The translations under genes were made by a program, and so were the position numbers. This document shows, in pieces, positions 1 through 5,026 of a stretch of DNA of 5,026 nt (the first letter of the stretch is position 1; every line of letters begins with the position of its first letter). The notes under the pieces are model-generated. The model saw only the letters and a program-made list of their open reading frames with translations, did no database searches and was not told the DNA's origin. This DNA is from Methanoregulaceae archaeon (GTDB lineage Archaea; Halobacteriota; Methanomicrobia; Methanomicrobiales; Methanospirillaceae), in NCBI GenBank assembly GCA_028679405.1, contig JAJRBP010000148.1:1-5026 (forward strand), read 5' to 3'.

Positions 1-215
1 GGAGTCTCTACCGGGAGCTGGTGCACCGGGAAAAGTTTCAGTCTGTAATTCTTCCTGGTTCACGAGACCAAAAGAAAGCATGTTATGTCATTTTGATCTC
101 TATCACGGGCTGCTCTGATTCCCGGGACTTTGAGACTGAGCCGCACGTGATGTCATTCTGGTCCTTTCCCCGGGGCCGGTTTTTCCTTTCAGCCGGAAGA
201 ATCCGGGAGATATGA
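1..215 (+). other. Left-edge region, possible 3' tail of an off-window gene
   Basis: The third plus-strand frame is open from the left edge (first full codon at 3) to a TGA at 213-215, about 70 residues. The first dozen residues (SLYRELVHREKF) look like a plausible helical protein end. The rest is cysteine- and serine-rich with no domain I recognise, and the base composition is more AT-rich than in the genes downstream. An internal ATG at 21 has no good ribosome binding site. It could be the end of a gene starting outside the window, a decayed gene, or non-coding leader sequence. I do not call a protein here. Nothing else is seen in 1-246 apart from a weak direct repeat around 85-109 and 150-174. 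Confidence 0.2.
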
Positions 216-317
216 GAATTTTCTCCCCGGGGATCAATCAGGGTTCATGCAGACTGCCGGGGACAAAACCAGAAATTTTATCAGGATGCAGTCTGGACTA
301 TTCATTCATCCTGTTAC

Positions 318-326
318 CTTTATAGA
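318..326 (+). promoter_or_regulatory. TATA-like box upstream of the CARDB gene
   Basis: The sequence CTTTATAGA resembles an archaeal TATA box (T/A-rich, TTTATA core) in an otherwise GC-rich setting. Transcription would be expected about 25 nt downstream, near 345-350, leaving a leader of about 30 nt that contains the AAGGAG at 363-368 before the TTG at 379. A second AT-rich candidate, AAATTTTATC near 272-281, has a purine-rich stretch before it and would instead favour the ATG at 337. The call rests on sequence likeness and spacing only. Confidence 0.3.
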
Positions 327-362
327 CCTTGAGCAGATGCAGGGGGGGTCCGCAGGGATAGT

Positions 363-368
363 AAGGAG
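363..368 (+). promoter_or_regulatory. Shine-Dalgarno site AAGGAG favouring a TTG start
   Basis: AAGGAG is the strongest ribosome-binding match upstream of the CARDB gene. It lies 10 nt before an in-frame TTG at 379, slightly long spacing but workable. The in-frame ATGs at 247, 286 and 337 have only weak AGG or GAG matches very close to the start codon. Confidence 0.4.
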
Positions 369-378
369 TTGCATCACG

Positions 379-2211
379 TTGACGTGTAGGCTGGTTTGTC
401 CGGAAAGAATCCGGCCGGGAAGAGTTTTGTTGATTGCAGCGGTTACCTTGCTTGCCGTCTGCCTTGCAGCCACGGGCGTGCAGGCATCGACAGGTGAGAG
501 CCCGGCCGTCCCGGGGAGTGCCGGGGAGACCGTGCAGGGAACAGCGGCCGGTGAGGCTGTCGTCGTCGATGCGCTCCCCGATCTCCGGGTCTGGACCTAT
601 ACCTCCCCGAGCGGGGTAGTCACCCGGACATTTACCATCCTTAACAGCGTCAGGAATTCCGGCACAGGATCTGCCGGGGCCTTCTACGCAAATTTCTACA
701 TCTCACATGACACCACCATCACCACCACCGACACGTACATCGGCACCCGGCATTACTCCGGGCTTGCTCCCGGAGCTGCCGGGGAGAATCTCAACACTCC
801 CGTATCCATTCCGTTCTCGGTCCCAGGAGGCACCTACTATCTCGGGATGATTATCGACCCCTATGAGTCTATAGAGGAGACGGACGAGACGAACAACGTG
901 GCCTGTAATTTAAATGCCGTCACCATCAACAATCCCGACCTCCATCCCCATACCTTCTCCACCCCGGGCGGAGCGGTCAGCAGGACATTCACCATCCAAA
1001 GCAGCGTGGAAAATATTGGTACGGGAGATGCCGGGGAGTTCTATGCAGGTTTCTACATCTCCCCTGATACCACCTTTTCCACCGCTGACACCCGGATCGG
1101 TTCCAGGTATTACTCCGGGCTCGCCCCGGGGGTCGCCGGACCGAACATCCACACCACCGTCACCGTCCCGTCATCGGTCCCGGCAGGCACCTACTATACC
1201 GGGATGATTATCGACCCCAATGGCCATGTCACCGAAACGTCCGAGGGGAACAACATTGCATACAACCCCGTCGCGATCTCCATCGCCGATCCCGATCTCG
1301 TAACCTATTCATTTTCCCCGCCGTCCGGTCCGGTCAACAGGACGTTCACCATCTATAACAGCGTCAGAAACCAGGGCACCGGAGATGCAGGTGCCTTTTC
1401 CGTCGGATTTTACCTTTCTCCTGATACCACAATCACCACTGCCGATCCGAGGATCGGTTCACGGCATTATTCAGGGCTCGGTGCCGGGGTTGCCGGACCG
1501 AACCTCCACACGAGCGTTACCGTTCCGTCATCCGTCCCGACAGGCACCTACTACGTCGGGATGATTATCGACCCCGATAACGCCGTCGTCGAGGGCAACG
1601 AGAACAACAACGTGAAAACCGACCTGGAACCGGTCACCATCGGCCCGCCCGTACCCAATATTACCGGCATCACCCCGGCCAGGGGGATCCGCGGGAAGAC
1701 GATAGCGGTTACGGACCTTGCAGGCTCGGACTTCCGGGCAACCAACACCATCGGTTTGAAACGGGCCGGCTGGCCTGATATCCCGATGACGGACGTCGTG
1801 ATTACCCCAACAAAGATCTCCGGGAAGTTCGTCATCCCGGCAACCGCTCACGCAGGATTAAGGAATGTCGTCGTCACGAACAGCGGTGGAGAATCAGGAA
1901 TCCTGGCGAACGGGTTCAGGGTACTGTTCCAGACACCGGTCATCACCGGGGTATCCCCGAACACCAGTAACGACGGGACGACTGTCTCACCCCTGAAAAT
2001 CCGGGGCAGAAAGTTCAGGGCAGGGGCAGAGGTAATCCTGGTCCGTTCGGGTGAGACCCCGGTACCTGTCACCATCACTAACGTCACCCCGCATAAGATC
2101 ACGGGGACGGTCACCCTCCCGGCCGGGATGGCAACGGGCTGGTGGAAGGTAAAAGTCAAGCAGCAGAACTGCGTGCAGGTAGTGAAGGTGAACGCGTTCA
2201 AGGTGACGTGA
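379..2211 (+). CDS. Secreted protein with three CARDB repeats and two IPT/TIG-like domains
   Basis: A probable cell-surface or secreted protein of 610 residues; no enzymatic motif is seen. Numbering from TTG 379, residues 1-15 are a basic N-region, 16-36 a hydrophobic core ending VQA, with likely signal peptidase cleavage before STG. Residues 68-424 are three tandem CARDB-type beta-sandwich repeats of exactly 119 residues, each opening with Asp-Leu and carrying RTFTI, GTG.AG, YSGL and GMIIDP followed by an Asn pair. Residues about 426-515 and 520-608 resemble IPT/TIG domains (ITGITPARG and ITGVSPNTS openings). CARDB and TIG folds are generally adhesive or structural modules. No C-terminal membrane anchor, PGF-CTERM or LPXTG sorting signal is visible, so retention on the cell would need a partner. 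Start choice: the frame is open back to ATG 247, but 247-378 looks non-coding and would put 58 residues before the hydrophobic core; ATG 337 is also possible. The gene is monocistronic here and converges on the operon that follows. Confidence 0.85.
   Translation: MTCRLVCPERIRPGRVLLIAAVTLLAVCLAATGVQASTGESPAVPGSAGETVQGTAAGEAVVVDALPDLRVWTYTSPSGVVTRTFTILNSVRNSGTGSAGAFYANFYISHDTTITTTDTYIGTRHYSGLAPGAAGENLNTPVSIPFSVPGGTYYLGMIIDPYESIEETDETNNVACNLNAVTINNPDLHPHTFSTPGGAVSRTFTIQSSVENIGTGDAGEFYAGFYISPDTTFSTADTRIGSRYYSGLAPGVAGPNIHTTVTVPSSVPAGTYYTGMIIDPNGHVTETSEGNNIAYNPVAISIADPDLVTYSFSPPSGPVNRTFTIYNSVRNQGTGDAGAFSVGFYLSPDTTITTADPRIGSRHYSGLGAGVAGPNLHTSVTVPSSVPTGTYYVGMIIDPDNAVVEGNENNNVKTDLEPVTIGPPVPNITGITPARGIRGKTIAVTDLAGSDFRATNTIGLKRAGWPDIPMTDVVITPTKISGKFVIPATAHAGLRNVVVTNSGGESGILANGFRVLFQTPVITGVSPNTSNDGTTVSPLKIRGRKFRAGAEVILVRSGETPVPVTITNVTPHKITGTVTLPAGMATGWWKVKVKQQNCVQVVKVNAFKVT
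580..1650 (+). repeat. Three tandem 357-bp repeats encoding CARDB domains
   Basis: Units are 580-936, 937-1293 and 1294-1650, each exactly 357 bp (119 codons) with no length change. Landmarks recur at the same phase: the CACCTACTA codons fall at 831, 1188 and 1545, followed in each unit by GGGATGATTATCGACCCC. By eye, units 2 and 3 share roughly 60% of their residues and unit 1 is the most diverged. This suggests in-frame duplication followed by divergence or local gene conversion. Confidence 0.9.
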
Positions 2212-2219
2212 CCCGGGAG

Positions 2220-2242
2220 AAAAGGACCTGTGAACCTGGTCC
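2220..2242 (-). terminator. Candidate stem-loop terminator of the minus-strand operon
   Basis: Read on the minus strand, GGACC (2242-2238) and GGTCC (2228-2224) can form a 5-bp GC-rich stem around a 9-nt loop, followed directly by TTTT (2223-2220). It lies 7 nt beyond the stop of the DUF4352-like gene and inside the 37-bp gap to the convergent CARDB gene. Archaeal termination depends mainly on the T-run and the stem is short, so this is a moderate to weak call. The plus strand has no T-run here. Confidence 0.35.
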
Positions 2243-2248
2243 GTCCTC

Positions 2249-3337
2249 TCAGTTACACACGAAGTCCGGGTTCATGTGCCCTGCGTGGGCATAGTACCGG
2301 TCCACCTCTGCCACGCTCAATACGACTGATTCGGGATTGGGGCAGTCGTTAAGCTTGTATACGATGTAATTCCCCGAAGTCGCCATGTTCTCGTTCCTGA
2401 TGACGTACCTGGAATAGCTATAGGATCCAGCCTGGATGATATCCCCCCAGGAAAACTTCGGTGCTGCGTTACTCGTGGTATACGCAGGAACAGGCGTTGC
2501 GTAGGTGGTGTTGCTCTCCCAGCGGATCTGGGAACCAGGGTAGACCGTCGACTCCGACGGACCCATCGTGCCGAAGGGAATGTCCCAGGTCGCAAGGTCC
2601 GCACCGGTGAGAATATTCCCGAAGTCATAGGACAGCCGGTGACCGCCCGAGGATTCGGGCACCACGAATACGATCGACCCGCTGATCTTCTCCCCTTTGT
2701 ACAGGTCCTGGTAGTACGGCAGTGCATCGTTGAGCAGCGAGAGGATGTCGGGGTCGTAACGGTTTCCCTCCGAGTCCGAGAGGCTGAAATCCCCGGCACC
2801 CACGTAGGCCTCATCCTCGCCGAGGTTCTTCACCTCGCCCTCGCAGATAAGGAAGACCTTCCCAGGTTCCGCCACGTTGGTCAAGTACTTGTGGATCGCT
2901 TCGGAAAAGTACTGGTACGACCTGGTCTTCCTGGCGGTGAACACGATCACCTGCCGCTCGCTGTTCCCCGCGGAATCGCCGAGCCTGAGGAATTCCGGAC
3001 CGTCGGGAAAGGGTGTCGGCGTCGGGGATGTCGTCCATGCGGACTGGTACCCTGCCGGACCGGTCGAGAGGGGAGAGCCGCCGGTGGTGCCTGCAGTGGG
3101 AACAAGTGGCTCCAGGAATAATGATGCAGGGACCACGATGAGGAAACCCGCGAGAATAAGCACGCCGAGCAGCAACGCAAGTTTCCCGGCGAAACTCTTC
3201 GGCATCATGGACCTTCCCGGCTCCGGGGGCAGGGAGCGGAGATAGGATTCCCTGAAGATCCTTAATGATTTCCCGCAATAGGGGCAGGTGCCCAGGTACT
3301 GTGAGACCTCTTTCCCGCACCCCGGGCAGAAGGGCAT
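2249..3337 (-). CDS. Membrane-anchored zinc-ribbon protein with extracytoplasmic DUF4352-like domain
   Basis: A 362-residue protein of unknown function. Residues 4-21 form a zinc ribbon (C4-x2-C7, C18-x2-C21). A basic stretch (R42, K47, K52) leads into one transmembrane helix at about 53-75, so the zinc ribbon should be cytoplasmic and the rest outside. Residues 76-112 are a Pro/Thr/Ser/Gly-rich linker. Residues about 125-241 resemble DUF4352-type Ig-like domains: a strand with FLICEGEVKNLG, a SLSDSEGNRY turn, then KGEKISGSIVFVVPES, typical of that fold. About 120 C-terminal residues match nothing I recognise and carry C332 and C361, which with C165 could allow disulfides outside the cell. 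The ATG at 3337 has a strong GGGAGGAG site. It begins 1 nt after the TGA of the upstream TPR gene, so the two are probably cotranscribed and translationally coupled. The DUF4352-like assignment is by pattern, not by search; the zinc ribbon and membrane helix are clear. Confidence 0.85.
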   Translation of the reverse strand: MPFCPGCGKEVSQYLGTCPYCGKSLRIFRESYLRSLPPEPGRSMMPKSFAGKLALLLGVLILAGFLIVVPASLFLEPLVPTAGTTGGSPLSTGPAGYQSAWTTSPTPTPFPDGPEFLRLGDSAGNSERQVIVFTARKTRSYQYFSEAIHKYLTNVAEPGKVFLICEGEVKNLGEDEAYVGAGDFSLSDSEGNRYDPDILSLLNDALPYYQDLYKGEKISGSIVFVVPESSGGHRLSYDFGNILTGADLATWDIPFGTMGPSESTVYPGSQIRWESNTTYATPVPAYTTSNAAPKFSWGDIIQAGSYSYSRYVIRNENMATSGNYIVYKLNDCPNPESVVLSVAEVDRYYAHAGHMNPDFVCN

Positions 3338-3338
3338 T

Positions 3339-4442
3339 TCAGGACTCCTCCCTGTTGTTTATCTCGTAGAGCCTGCGTCTCCTGGCGAGGTAGAACGGGA
3401 AGAATATGATGGCCAGCAGGAAGACGAGGACCGCCCAGGCGGTCGGCCCCCAGCTGTCCGAATAATCCTTCCCCCAGTCCTGCCCCACCCCGATCCCCTT
3501 CGCATCCGAGTACACGGCAACGGACAGGAAGAACAGGAGTACCAGGGCGACGAGGACGTTGAGGAGCATGGAGCCGATCATGACGAGGAAGAGGATGACG
3601 AGGAAATAGTTCGAGGGGTAGGGAAAAGCCCGTCCCTGGGGTCCCGGGTTTTTCCACAGCGGGGCCCCGGACTGCCTTTGTGTGGTCACCGCGGGGTGTC
3701 CTGTTGCAGTCGCTATGGATTGTCCCGTTTCCGGTACCCCGGGCTGCGCTGTCGCAGGCACGCCTGACTGTCCTGTCACTCTCATATCGGGTTGCCCGGA
3801 AAATACCGCTCCCGGTTGCCCCGGCACCCCGGACTGTCTCTCTGGAACCCCTGGCTGTCCTGTTACCGGCATTCCGGATTGTTCAGCCGCTGCCCCGGCA
3901 TGCCATGCGGGGATATCCCGGGGCGGTGTTGTTGCGGTCGCTGCGGGTTGTCCCGTTCCAGGCTCCCCGGGACTCCCTGCAACCGAGAACCCGCATTTCG
4001 GGCATGTCGCCATCTCGTTCACTACCGGGGTCCCGCAGCGGTAGCAGTATGCAGAAAGGGATGAGGGAGTTTCTCCCGGTTCCACGGGGGCTGGAGCATC
4101 CTGTGGCTCCTCCCTGTCTGCCGGGACCACTCCGTCGGCCGGGCGGGGTACGCGGTCAGGAGCAACGTTCTTCTCCACTTCGCCCGGGGAAACACGGCCG
4201 GGAATTTTTGGCCCTGACTGTTCAAGCTCTTTCTCCCGGTCGAAACATTTCCTTGCATCTTCCTTTCTCCCGAGCCGGTCGTAGGCCATGCCCATGTTGT
4301 GCCAGGCGCTGATGTACCCGGGTTCCAGCTGTATCGCACGGTAATAGCAGGAGATGGCATCCCGAAATTCCTTCTCCTTATAGTATTCGTTCCCTGTATT
4401 CTTCCAGTATTCAGCCGTTTCGGGCTGACCAGGATCCCCCAT
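3339..4442 (-). CDS. TPR and zinc-ribbon membrane protein with octapeptide repeat linker
   Basis: A 367-residue protein, first gene of the minus-strand operon. Residues about 10-43 and 44-77 are two TPR units, with the usual small/aromatic residues and a Leu-Glu-Pro at the end of the first (39-41), suggesting a protein-binding role. An acidic, Pro-rich linker leads to a zinc ribbon (C133-x2-C136, C147-x2-C150). Residues 156-270 are low-complexity Gly/Pro/Gln/Thr, including octapeptide repeats at 189-257. A long hydrophobic stretch at 280-311 (one long helix or a tight pair), a polar loop with SDAKGIG and several Trp, and a helix at 333-352 followed by RRRR form a C-terminal membrane module. 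With the TPR and zinc ribbon cytoplasmic, two helices would put both ends inside. The ATG at 4442 follows AAAAGGA with 8 nt spacing; the next in-frame Met (residue 50) lies inside the TPRs, supporting this start. It is followed after 1 nt by the DUF4352-like gene, likely its partner. No function is known to me. Confidence 0.85.
   Translation of the reverse strand: MGDPGQPETAEYWKNTGNEYYKEKEFRDAISCYYRAIQLEPGYISAWHNMGMAYDRLGRKEDARKCFDREKELEQSGPKIPGRVSPGEVEKNVAPDRVPRPADGVVPADREEPQDAPAPVEPGETPSSLSAYCYRCGTPVVNEMATCPKCGFSVAGSPGEPGTGQPAATATTPPRDIPAWHAGAAAEQSGMPVTGQPGVPERQSGVPGQPGAVFSGQPDMRVTGQSGVPATAQPGVPETGQSIATATGHPAVTTQRQSGAPLWKNPGPQGRAFPYPSNYFLVILFLVMIGSMLLNVLVALVLLFFLSVAVYSDAKGIGVGQDWGKDYSDSWGPTAWAVLVFLLAIIFFPFYLARRRRLYEINNREES
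3345..3352 (-). promoter_or_regulatory. Ribosome binding site inside the end of the TPR gene
   Basis: On the minus strand GGGAGGAG overlaps the last codons (Arg-Glu-Glu-Ser) of the TPR/zinc-ribbon gene and lies 7 nt before the ATG at 3337. With the stop at 3341-3339 and a single intervening base, this is a classic arrangement for translational coupling and fixes the start of the second gene. Confidence 0.75.
3672..3878 (-). repeat. Degenerate 24-bp (octapeptide) tandem repeats within the TPR gene
   Basis: The tract encodes residues 189-257 of the TPR/zinc-ribbon protein as nine consecutive units: SGMPVTGQ, PGVPERQ, SGVPGQ, PGAVFSGQ, PDMRVTGQ, SGVPATAQ, PGVPETGQ, SIATATGH, PAVTTQRQ. Seven are 8 residues and two are shortened to 7 and 6. 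The first residue mostly alternates Ser and Pro, so the original unit may have been 16 residues (48 bp). The tract is a flexible spacer between the zinc ribbon and the membrane helices and is likely to vary in copy number between strains. Confidence 0.75.
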
Positions 4443-4510
4443 TTTTCCAGTCCTTTTAATATAATTCTATTGTTTGATTCTACATTTCGCGCTATAGAGA
4501 AAAATATCTT
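4443..4510 (-). promoter_or_regulatory. AT-rich promoter region of the minus-strand operon
   Basis: This is the most AT-rich stretch near the operon start. On the minus strand it holds AATTATATTAA (about 4466-4456), a good TATA-like box but only about 19 nt from the ATG, which would give an almost leaderless transcript. CTCTATAG (about 4500-4493) is a poorer match whose spacing would leave a short leader containing the AAAAGGA ribosome site at 4457-4451. Which one is used cannot be decided from sequence. Confidence 0.35.
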
Positions 4511-4635
4511 CGGATTGCCCTTTTCCGGGGTTACCCTGGATGAGAGGCGGTCACATCGGAGGAACCGGAGGGAGATGCACCGGAAGTAACCAAAAGGATT
4601 TCCGCCATCTGTATTCCCTGAAAAGGATCCGATCA

Positions 4636-4643
4636 TTCATAAA
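4636..4643 (+). promoter_or_regulatory. Weak TATA-like element before the Ig-like repeat gene
   Basis: TTCATAAA is the only modest TATA-like match within about 110 bases upstream of the ATG at 4739 and would give a leader of about 70 nt. The rest of the divergent gap (4511-4738) shows purine-rich GGAG/CCGGA clusters near 4555-4585 but no clear operator, stem-loop or gene. Confidence 0.2.
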
Positions 4644-4725
4644 GCGCAGAGAGAAACTACTACGATTCAGAACGGGGTATCCCGGGCAATGCCGCCGCCC
4701 GGCTCCGGTGCAGGAAGGAGCGGCA

Positions 4726-4730
4726 GGGAG
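4726..4730 (+). promoter_or_regulatory. Shine-Dalgarno site for the Ig-like repeat gene
   Basis: GGGAG lies 8 nt before the ATG at 4739, and a second purine-rich AGGAAGGAG sits at 4712-4720. Together with the signal peptide that follows directly, this supports ATG 4739 as the start. Confidence 0.6.
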
Positions 4731-4738
4731 AGACCCAA

Positions 4739-5026
4739 ATGAAGAAGTACCTGGTATTCATGGCATGCGTCCTCATCCTGGCCGGCCTTGCATGTGTCCT
4801 GCCGGCAGCAGCAAAGCCGGTCGAACAGAGAACGACTGTCGGACTCGTCTCCGCCCCAAACCCGTCCGTGGCAGGCCAGCTGGTCACGTTCATGGCAACC
4901 GTGGAACCTGCCCCACTGACTCCGACGTCGCTCACCGTGCACACGGATCCCAGTCCGTCGGTGTACGGGGAGCCGGTCCACGTCACGGCGACGCTCTCTC
5001 CTGCGATGGCTGGCCAGACGATCACC
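4739..5026 (+). CDS. Secreted Ig-like repeat protein, N-terminal part (cut by window edge)
   Basis: The first 96 residues are present and the frame is open at the right edge, so the gene continues beyond the window. Residues 1-25 are a textbook Sec signal peptide: MKKY, a hydrophobic core, then PAAA with likely cleavage before KPVEQ. C10 and C19 lie in the signal peptide, but the residues before them do not fit a lipobox. From residue 32 there are two Ig-like repeat openings of bacterial/archaeal surface-protein type: TTVGLVSAPNPSVAGQLVTF with ATVEP, then TSLTVHTDPSPSVYGEPVHV with TATLSP. Such proteins usually carry many more repeats, and a membrane anchor may lie further on. It is divergent from the TPR/zinc-ribbon operon across a 296-bp gap. 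The role is inferred as surface or structural; ligand and partner are unknown. Confidence 0.8.
   Translation, partial: MKKYLVFMACVLILAGLACVLPAAAKPVEQRTTVGLVSAPNPSVAGQLVTFMATVEPAPLTPTSLTVHTDPSPSVYGEPVHVTATLSPAMAGQTIT

Noticed and set aside
580..1650. Regular repeats considered as a CRISPR-like array
   Set aside because: The period is 357 bp, entirely coding, and the divergence follows protein loops; there are no short identical repeats with unique spacers.
2811..3657. Several overlapping alternative frames on both strands across the operon junction
   Set aside because: All are shadows of the two zinc-ribbon genes, whose domains, ribosome sites and 1-nt junction are coherent.
3682..4044. Plus-strand open frame rich in Cys-Pro repeats (GCPV, DCPV units) opposite the TPR gene
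   Set aside because: It is the antisense reading of the octapeptide repeats and linker. The repeat forces an open frame with periodic cysteines; there is no ribosome site and the sense frame has clear TPR, zinc-ribbon and membrane domains.
4022..4636. Minus-strand frame overlapping the 5' part of the TPR gene and its promoter
   Set aside because: It is out of frame with the TPRs, basic and low in recognisable structure, and runs through the AT-rich promoter island.
4443..4738. Search for a small RNA or riboswitch in the divergent gap
   Set aside because: Only short inverted matches (CTATAG, CCGG) and purine-rich clusters are present; no extended stem or known riboswitch core was seen.
4540..5026. 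Plus-strand frame open from ATG 4540 to the right edge
   Set aside because: It overlaps the signal-peptide gene in another frame and is Arg/Gly/Pro/Cys-rich as expected for a shifted reading of GC-rich DNA. The 4739 frame has a ribosome site, a signal peptide and Ig-like repeats.

Overview
The window looks like a piece of a euryarchaeal genome, most likely a methanogen of the Methanomicrobiales type. This is inferred from four things: GC-rich coding DNA broken by short AT-rich islands with TATA-like boxes; strong Shine-Dalgarno sites; secreted proteins built from CARDB, IPT/TIG-like and other Ig-like repeats; and membrane proteins joining a CxxC zinc ribbon to TPR or DUF4352-like domains, a style common in those archaea. 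No rRNA, tRNA or phylogenetic marker is present, so the assignment is tentative.

Layout: (1) Positions 1-378 hold no convincing complete gene. One frame is open from the left edge to 215 and may be the tail of a gene outside the window. The later part looks like a promoter/leader for the next gene. (2) A plus-strand gene (best start TTG 379, stop 2211) encodes a secreted protein with a signal peptide, three CARDB repeats of exactly 119 residues each and two IPT/TIG-like domains. (3) After a 37-bp convergent gap, two minus-strand genes form a tight operon transcribed from about 4442 down to 2249. The first gene encodes a TPR / zinc-ribbon / octapeptide-repeat / transmembrane protein. The second, starting 1 nt after its stop, encodes a zinc-ribbon / single transmembrane / extracytoplasmic DUF4352-like protein. 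(4) A 296-bp divergent intergenic region precedes a plus-strand gene (4739 to the window edge) for another secreted protein with Ig-like repeats, cut off by the window.

Taken together, all four genes encode exported or membrane proteins. The two operon products both put a small zinc ribbon on the predicted cytoplasmic side, and one adds a TPR protein-interaction module. They could work as a pair at the membrane beside surface adhesin-like proteins, but no enzyme or known pathway is visible and that link is inference from gene arrangement. I see no mobile element, CRISPR array, attachment site or RNA gene. Nothing here can confidently be called a new system; the operon pair is the best candidate for follow-up.
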